Origin: Leptospiraceae bacterium | Lineage (GTDB): Bacteria; Spirochaetota; Leptospiria; Leptospirales; Leptonemataceae | Length of the DNA: 11,352 nt | NCBI GenBank assembly: GCA_020440935.1 | Contig: JAGRNC010000047.1 | Coordinates: forward strand, 1-11,352 | Direction of reading: 5' to 3' | In this document: one piece after another, positions 7,740 to 11,352 of the stretch | Position numbering within the stretch: the stretch's first letter is position 1 | Layout of the letters: each line of letters opens with the position of its first letter | Translations under genes and position numbers: made by a program | Notes under the pieces: model-generated | What the model saw: only the letters and a program-made list of their open reading frames with translations | Database searches by the model: none | What the model was told of the DNA's origin: nothing

Positions 7740-9422
7740 TCATCTTTTCTTTTTGGCGCCAATACCCAGAACTCCAGGATTGAGAGTACCGGCGGGATCA
7801 AAGTATTGCTTGAGAGAGCGGATTGCGCCCATGGCCACCGGCCCCTGGGCTTTTTCCATCCAGGGAGCAAGAAGTCTACCAATGCCATGGTGATGACTGA
7901 TGGCTGCCCCGCTGGCCGCTATGGCGCTTACTACTTTTTTATGGTAATCGGTGAACTGTTTGCGGTTCATCCGCGCAATGAAGATGAAGTACAGGTTCGC
8001 TCCCTGAGGATAGAGATGCGATAGATGACACATCACCACGGCATCTGCGTTTTCGTGGCATGCTTTGCGAACCGTGGAATGAACATGGGGCAGATTCGCC
8101 CAGGATGTGGAGCATTCGAGAGTATCGATAATGACCCCAAAATCCATTAAATCGTCGCGCATATAGGGATCCAGAAACCGTCCATGCTCCCATTTTTTGG
8201 TCACATAAGATGTGGTGGGAAATGCGCCGAATCGCCGTGCGATGCGCGCCACGTTGGATCGCACGAGACTGGAATACTTTGGATTTCCATCGGCGGTGCC
8301 CAGAAGCAGACAGCGGCTATGCGGCCGATATCCGAGCACCTTTAATGCGCGATCCAGAATGCTTCCGTGGACGCCGTACAATCGCATGGCAATGTCGGTT
8401 TCTTCCGGATCCGAAAGCCTGAATACGGATGGGAAGCCGCCCTCAGACTGTAGAATCTCCCTGGCCGCGCCCAGGGCCGATTCGAAGTCTTTAAACATAT
8501 AGCTGAATCGGCGCGTATTCTCGGGCATGTAACGGTGCAGCTTTAGCGTGACGGAGACGAGGATCCCGAAGGTACCTTCGCTGCCCATAAGCATCCAGTC
8601 TAAGTCCGGTCCGGTAGATTTTGCAGGTATCTCGCGAGTGACGATATCGCCTGCAGGAGTTACGTAATGCTGACTCAGAACCAGATGTTCGATCTTTCCG
8701 TAATACGTGGAATTTTGACCGGCACCCCGTGTAACGACAGCCCCGCCCACAGTGGCAAACTCATAGCTCTGAGGAAAGTGTCCCAGTGTGTAATTATAGG
8801 GGCTACCAAAAGCGGCACTGGCCTTTTGCAGCTGGCTTTCCAGGTCCGGCAGCAGTATACCTGGTTCCACCGTAACCGTTTGATTTACTGGATCCAATTT
8901 CTGAATGCGCTTCATATGACGCGACAGATCGAGCGTCAGCCCGCCCCGCTCTGCTTCGAATCCACGAGTAACGCTGGAGCCAGCCCCTTTCGTGTTAATC
9001 GAGATTCGATTCTTTACTGCAAATTTCAGGATTCGCGCCACCTGAGCCGCATCCGAAGGGTAAAGCACTGCATCGGGAATGTTTTCCAGGACCTTGTCGC
9101 GCAATCGGAATAGATCGATCATCGTCTTTCCGTAGGAAGCCACTACTCGGTCATAGGTATCCACACTGATATTGGATTTTCCCACTATCTTAGTGAGCTC
9201 GGAAATACGAGCGGAGCCGAGTCGCACTGGCACTTTGCGATCCAGGATTTCCCGGCCCGTGGACGAAGGTTGCAGATCCTTCTCCGAGAGCGAAAATCGA
9301 GAGATCATATACTCCACCAGGCGATGGTTGGGATGCTTAAAGACTGATGGATTTCCCCAGCGAAAAATGGAACGGTAGGAATGCTCTGGAGTGGTTGTTA
9401 TCCAATCAAGTTCTCGGGCCAT
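7740..9422 (-). CDS. FAD-linked oxidase, alkyldihydroxyacetonephosphate synthase (AGPS)-like
   Basis: A 560-residue flavoprotein of the vanillyl-alcohol-oxidase/PCMH fold (FAD_binding_4 plus C-terminal cap). The FAD domain shows NTKGAGSSVTRG at 143-154, GHFPQSYEFATVGGAVV at 214-230 with GAGQNSTYYG following, and GSEGTFGI at 280-287. The C-terminal half carries AGPS-type marks: RFLDPYMRDD (415-424), SHLYPQGANLYFIF (468-481), the histidine run SHHHGIGR at 509-516 matching the catalytic HHH region of AGPS, and FDPAGTLNPG at 541-550. True AGPS swaps the acyl chain of acyl-DHAP for a fatty alcohol, the first ether-lipid step. D-lactate or glycolate dehydrogenases share the fold but lack the triple His. 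The position ahead of glpD, in one probable operon with a lipid kinase, fits a DHAP/glycerolipid role. Start ATG at 9422 has a weak ribosome site. Family assignment is good; exact reaction uncertain. Confidence 0.85.
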   Translation of the reverse strand: MARELDWITTTPEHSYRSIFRWGNPSVFKHPNHRLVEYMISRFSLSEKDLQPSSTGREILDRKVPVRLGSARISELTKIVGKSNISVDTYDRVVASYGKTMIDLFRLRDKVLENIPDAVLYPSDAAQVARILKFAVKNRISINTKGAGSSVTRGFEAERGGLTLDLSRHMKRIQKLDPVNQTVTVEPGILLPDLESQLQKASAAFGSPYNYTLGHFPQSYEFATVGGAVVTRGAGQNSTYYGKIEHLVLSQHYVTPAGDIVTREIPAKSTGPDLDWMLMGSEGTFGILVSVTLKLHRYMPENTRRFSYMFKDFESALGAAREILQSEGGFPSVFRLSDPEETDIAMRLYGVHGSILDRALKVLGYRPHSRCLLLGTADGNPKYSSLVRSNVARIARRFGAFPTTSYVTKKWEHGRFLDPYMRDDLMDFGVIIDTLECSTSWANLPHVHSTVRKACHENADAVVMCHLSHLYPQGANLYFIFIARMNRKQFTDYHKKVVSAIAASGAAISHHHGIGRLLAPWMEKAQGPVAMGAIRSLKQYFDPAGTLNPGVLGIGAKKKR

Positions 9423-9560
9423 AAGGTACTTCTGGTACAGGCCCGAGGCGTTTACAAATCCTTTTCATCAGATATTCGAGCCCCGAGAAGAATCCCATCC
9501 GAAATGACTATCATTCTCAGAATAGCTGGATTTCTCTATCGATCGTTCCTTTCTTGGAAT
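9423..9560. promoter_or_regulatory. Divergent intergenic region between AGPS-like and GT2 genes
   Basis: Two outward-facing genes begin at either end, so promoters are expected. TTTACA at 9451 followed by AT-rich bases is the only suggestive plus-strand -35; no good -10 lies at 16-18 bases. If the GT2 protein starts at the alternative ATG at 9504, the gap shrinks to 81 bases. Confidence 0.25.
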
Positions 9561-10286
9561 ATGCTACTTGCGATTCCGGTGTTCAATGAGGCAGGCTCCC
9601 TGGAGGAAGTCTTTTCCGAAATTATGCACCACCTGCCGCCGGAAATCCAGGCTATCGTTGCTATCGACGATGGGTCCACCGATGGCTCCGCCGATATTCT
9701 GGATGATCTGGCTAGCCGGACTTCGGGCCTTTTTGTGCGCCATCATACAGAAAACCACGGGTATGGCTGCGCCATGATCGAATCGATGCAGATCGCCATC
9801 CGTCATAGCTATTCCCATCTGATAACGATGGACTGCGATCGACAGCATCGTCCGGAAGATCTGTCCCGATTTCTGGAATTCGATCCCTCCATTGATGTAG
9901 TGTCGGGGTCGCGTTACCGGCCGGATTCGAGAACGCAGGGGCATGCGCCGGAAGATCGAGTAGAAATCAATGCCCGAATCACTGGAAAGTTGAACAGAAA
10001 GTACGGCTGGAATCTGACGGATAGTTTTTGCGGATTCAAACGATATCGAATGGAAAGCATTGACCCATCCCTGTTTCGCGATACTGGCTATGCCTTTCCC
10101 ATGGAATTCTGGGCTTATTGTCATCGATTCGCCTTGACGATCCAGGAACTGGCTGTATCAAGAATATACACCACCGACAGCCGAAGCTTTGGCGAGGACC
10201 TGGATCGAAGACGAAAGCGGTATCGCTACTATCTCGAGACCTGGCGTGCCGCCGAAAAGAAATTTGCAGGGCTGACGGTGGCCTAG
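9561..10286 (+). CDS. Family 2 glycosyltransferase, polyprenol-phosphate-mannose/glucose synthase-like
   Basis: A 241-residue GT-A-fold enzyme. It opens with MLLAIPVFNEAGSL, then has the nucleotide-sugar-binding DDGSTDG at 36-42, NHGYGCAM at 65-72, and the metal-site DCDRQHRPED at 91-100, which matches the D-x-D-x-Q-H-x-P-E hallmark of dolichyl- and polyprenyl-phosphate sugar synthases. SGSRY follows at 115-119, and DSFCGFKRYR at 154-163 corresponds to the 'SGF' segment of that family. Such enzymes move a sugar from GDP- or UDP-sugar to a polyprenyl phosphate at the cytoplasmic membrane face. There is no C-terminal transmembrane tail. ATG at 9561 places the first strand at the N-terminus; ATG at 9504 (adding 19 residues, weak GAGAAG upstream) is possible, and the farthest ATG at 9381 would overlap the opposite AGPS-like gene. 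Seven bases separate it from the next gene. Confidence 0.85.
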   Translation: MLLAIPVFNEAGSLEEVFSEIMHHLPPEIQAIVAIDDGSTDGSADILDDLASRTSGLFVRHHTENHGYGCAMIESMQIAIRHSYSHLITMDCDRQHRPEDLSRFLEFDPSIDVVSGSRYRPDSRTQGHAPEDRVEINARITGKLNRKYGWNLTDSFCGFKRYRMESIDPSLFRDTGYAFPMEFWAYCHRFALTIQELAVSRIYTTDSRSFGEDLDRRRKRYRYYLETWRAAEKKFAGLTVA

Positions 10287-10293
10287 GATCATC

Positions 10294-10836
10294 ATGACAT
10301 CTGCGCAGCAAAAGGAGCAAGGCCAACGACAGCATCTACTGCTGCAGCATCCGGCGGCCCTTAAGCCCAGATTTCACAGAATCATCAAGGTTTCGGCCAC
10401 CCTGGCATTTCTGCAACTGCTGTGGGGCGGCGCTTTCTTTTACGTGGGAAGTAAACGGCCCAATATAATCCTTCTACCTGGTGAGCAATCCATCGATATC
10501 GCCGAAAACCGAATTACCACTCCGGAAGCGCATCAGAGAAGACCAGTGCTTTACGAGCCTACAGTCATCTATGCAATCTATGCAGGACTCCATGCGCTCT
10601 ATGTCTTGATCGCATGCGGGATGTCCGCCTTCCTGGCCAGCCGAGGCTGGCTCACTACGGGCCTTGTTTTTTCTATGGTTCCCGGCCCGGGCCTGGCATT
10701 TGGACTCATCCAGGCCCCACTAAGCTGGCGGTATTTCAAGGAAACGCGCCAGGCGCAATGGGATCTATTTTTTCAATGGCAAGCACGCCTTCAATCCGGT
10801 AATGATTTGACTCCAGGCAAGCGTCCTCAAAAGTAG
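10294..10836 (+). CDS. Hypothetical membrane protein co-transcribed with the GT2 enzyme
   Basis: A 180-residue protein I do not recognise. The polar N-terminus is Gln-rich (residues 2-18). Helices are predicted at about 33-53, 91-115 and 120-143. The first loop (54-90) is polar and the C-terminal tail (145-180) is basic and probably cytoplasmic. A Gly-Pro-rich turn, MVPGPGLAFG, lies in helix 3. The ATG is 7 bases after the glycosyltransferase stop, and the AGGA overlapping that stop is the ribosome site, so the two are almost certainly one transcript. It could anchor the soluble glycosyltransferase or act on its product, but nothing in the sequence proves this. The tRNA gene begins 11 bases after its stop codon. 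Confidence 0.75.
   Translation: MTSAQQKEQGQRQHLLLQHPAALKPRFHRIIKVSATLAFLQLLWGGAFFYVGSKRPNIILLPGEQSIDIAENRITTPEAHQRRPVLYEPTVIYAIYAGLHALYVLIACGMSAFLASRGWLTTGLVFSMVPGPGLAFGLIQAPLSWRYFKETRQAQWDLFFQWQARLQSGNDLTPGKRPQK
10807..10834 (+). promoter_or_regulatory. Possible tRNA promoter inside the end of the preceding CDS
   Basis: TTGACT at 10807-10812 matches the -35 consensus at five of six positions. The best -10, AAAAGT at 10829-10834 after a 16-base spacer, matches only three of six, and lies about 13 bases from the mature tRNA 5' end. The 11-base gap between the CDS and the tRNA cannot hold a promoter, so the tRNA is served either by this site or by the upstream operon. Confidence 0.25.
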
Positions 10837-10847
10837 TGCATCGCTGA

Positions 10848-10924
10848 GGGGTAGTAGCTCAGCTGGTTAGAGTGCCGGTCTGTCACACCGGAGGTCGCGG
10901 GTTCAAGTCCCGTCTACCCCGCCA
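10848..10924 (+). tRNA. tRNA-Asp (anticodon GTC), 3' CCA encoded
   Basis: A complete 77-base cloverleaf. The acceptor GGGGTAG (10848-10854) pairs fully with CTACCCC (10914-10920). The D arm is GCTC/GAGT with a nine-base loop. The anticodon stem is CCGGT/ACCGG with loop CTGTCAC, giving GTC at 10882-10884. The variable loop has five bases. The T arm GCGGG-TTCAAGT-CCCGT has the usual TTCAA. The discriminator is G at 10921 (typical for Asp) and CCA follows at 10922-10924. Its last 17 bases before the terminal CA recur exactly at 11146-11162, at the start of the second tandem unit. Confidence 0.98.
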
Positions 10925-10925
10925 A

Positions 10926-10943
10926 GGCGGCCACAGGTCCGCC
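10926..10943 (+). other. Hairpin directly behind the tRNA 3' end
   Basis: GGCGG (10926-10930) pairs with CCGCC (10939-10943); inside, CC-ACA-GG extends the stem with one bulged T. No T-run follows, so it is not a standard intrinsic terminator. A hairpin of different sequence but the same layout lies at the same place in unit 2. Confidence 0.6.
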
Positions 10944-11023
10944 GCACCATTCCCAATCTATATCAGGTAACTTAACGCTCCCACTGGTCAACCTGGGCCT
11001 GTGGACGACTTGCCGTGTGGACT

Positions 11024-11128
11024 GATCGCGAATCCGCAATCGGGTCATTCGCGTCGTGCGCGCCAGCGCACATTTCAATGCAAGCGACGAGGATCACCGA
11101 GGCGCTTGCCTACCTGCCGCGTGCGAGG
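11024..11128 (+). repeat. Conserved block R, copy 1: three-hairpin, probably RNA-forming repeat
   Basis: A 105-base block repeated at 11250-11352. Hairpin 1: CGCGAAT (11027-11033) with ATTCGCG (11047-11053), continued inside by CCG-CAAT-CGG and a GTC bulge. Hairpin 2: GTGCGC (11056-11061) with GCGCAC (11066-11071), loop GCCA. Hairpin 3: GCAAGCG (11080-11086) with CGCTTGC (11103-11109), continued by an A.G mismatch, a C-G pair, tandem G.A/A.G, two G-C pairs and an ATCA loop. The first 38 bases are identical in both copies. Transcription is assumed to be read-through from the tRNA. Confidence 0.88.
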
Positions 11129-11145
11129 TGTGGGAAACACCGAGC

Positions 11146-11162
11146 AGTCCCGTCTACCCCGC
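11146..11162 (+). repeat. Exact 17-base copy of the tRNA-Asp 3' end
   Basis: AGTCCCGTCTACCCCGC is identical to 10906-10922, covering half the T arm, the 3' acceptor strand, the discriminator and the first C of CCA. The final CA is not kept (AC instead). The rest of the tRNA is absent, so this is not a second tRNA gene. Confidence 0.95.
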
Positions 11163-11164
11163 AC

Positions 11165-11186
11165 TGCCGAAGCCATAGGCCCGGCA
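11165..11186 (+). other. Hairpin behind the tRNA 3'-end copy
   Basis: TGCCG (11165-11169) pairs with CGGCA (11182-11186); an inner GCC-ATA-GGC stem is set off by AA and C. It lies 2 bases behind the tRNA-derived segment, against 3 bases in unit 1. The outer arms differ in sequence from those of unit 1 yet pair fully. The A-run that follows is not a plus-strand terminator tail. Confidence 0.6.
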
Positions 11187-11249
11187 GCCTTAAAAAATCC
11201 CACATTAAATCACCAAAACCCGGGTCTATGGATGCGGCAGCGGTAGATG

Positions 11250-11352
11250 GATCGCGAATCCGCAATCGGGTCATTCGCGTCGTGCGCTAGCGCACATTTC
11301 AATGCAAGCGACGAGCATCAGCGAGGCGCTTGTCTACATTCCGCGTGCGAGG
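11250..11352 (+). repeat. Conserved block R, copy 2
   Basis: It aligns with copy 1 at 103 positions, with 97 identities and a 2-base gap in the loop of hairpin 2. Hairpin 1 arms lie at 11253-11259 and 11273-11279 (unchanged). Hairpin 2 is GTGCGC-TA-GCGCAC at 11282-11295, now a perfect palindrome. Hairpin 3 arms are at 11304-11310 and 11327-11333. In hairpin 3 the loop-closing G-C of copy 1 has become C-G, and the outermost G-C has become G-T, a G.U wobble in RNA. The changes thus keep the fold. Confidence 0.88.

Larger units (their letters stand above)
10906..11145 (+). repeat. Tandem unit 1: tRNA-Asp 3' end plus 223 bases of trailer
   Basis: Counted from the tRNA 3'-end segment, this unit is 240 bases. 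Its order is the tRNA segment (10906-10922), a hairpin (10926-10943), a spacer of about 80 bases with no recognisable content, the conserved block (11024-11128), and a short hairpin GGTGT-GGGAA-ACACC at 11127-11141 leading into unit 2. Unit 2 repeats the first four parts in the same order. Spacers have diverged, but the ends still align (CCTGGGCCTGTGGA against CCCGGGTCTATGGA). No protein gene is supported. Confidence 0.85.
11146..11352 (+). repeat. Tandem unit 2, cut by the window edge
   Basis: It begins with the tRNA 3'-end copy, then a hairpin (11165-11186), an AT-richer spacer with no recognisable content, and the second conserved block reaching the last base of the window. The spacer is 87 bases against 101 in unit 1. 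Whether a third unit follows cannot be seen. Confidence 0.8.

Noticed and set aside
9381..9560. N-terminal extension of the GT2 protein from ATG at 9381
   Set aside because: It would overlap the start of the opposite-strand AGPS-like gene, and the extra 60 residues match nothing in the family, which begins at the MLLAIPVFNE strand.
10906..11162. tRNA 3'-end duplication as attL/attR of an integrated element
   Set aside because: The interval is only 240 bases with no integrase, and the conserved block recurs beyond the second copy. A tandem repeat explains the data better than an inserted island.
11001..11290. Two overlapping plus-strand open frames of 81 and 91 codons, arginine-rich
   Set aside because: They run across the repeat blocks, have no ribosome site, and the block's changes follow hairpin pairing and not codons; the 2-base gap would shift the frame between copies. 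A protamine-like peptide such as E. coli Tpr is conceivable but unsupported.
11024..11352. CRISPR-like array
   Set aside because: Only two long repeats of about 105 bases with a spacing of about 120 bases, no short regular spacers and no cas genes.

Overview
The window reads as ordinary bacterial chromosome, about half G+C, densely packed, carrying housekeeping and lipid-metabolism genes. It ends in an unusual non-coding tract behind a tRNA gene. No phage, transposase, CRISPR or resistance gene is visible. The organism is Gram-negative-like. A lipoprotein with a loose lipobox, MORN-type repeats and an alkyl-DHAP-synthase-like gene next to glpD would suit a spirochaete of the Leptospira order, but that placement is a weak inference.

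Left part (1-2500, minus strand): a ParA/Soj-type ATPase overlaps by 20 bases a gene for an acidic, single-pass membrane protein. A MORN_2-repeat lipoprotein follows and runs off the left edge. No parB is in view, so this is an orphan ParA with envelope proteins. Centre-left (2579-5028, plus strand): gatB, read divergently from parA, a four-helix membrane protein 10 bases behind it, and a GNAT acetyltransferase. Centre (5025-9422, minus strand): a probable operon in transcription order of alkyl-DHAP-synthase-like flavoprotein, glpD, and a diacylglycerol-kinase-family lipid kinase. Together these suggest glycerol-3-phosphate/DHAP metabolism linked to glycerolipid, possibly ether-lipid, synthesis. 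Right (9561-10836, plus strand): a dolichol-phosphate-mannose-synthase-like GT2 enzyme and a small membrane protein 7 bases behind it.

A complete tRNA-Asp(GUC) starts 11 bases after the last CDS. Behind it (10925-11352) there is no convincing gene. This tract holds about two units of a tandem repeat. The second unit opens with an exact 17-base copy of the 3' end of the tRNA-Asp gene. Each unit has a hairpin just behind the tRNA 3' end, a diverged spacer, and a roughly 105-base conserved block (97 of 103 aligned positions identical, one 2-base gap). The block folds into three successive hairpins, and the differences between copies keep the pairing. The layout resembles the tyrT/RtT repeats of E. 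coli, in which each 178-bp unit carries a tRNA-Tyr 3'-end copy. This is the best candidate in the window for an undescribed element, probably a structured RNA in the tRNA trailer. The array may continue past the right edge.
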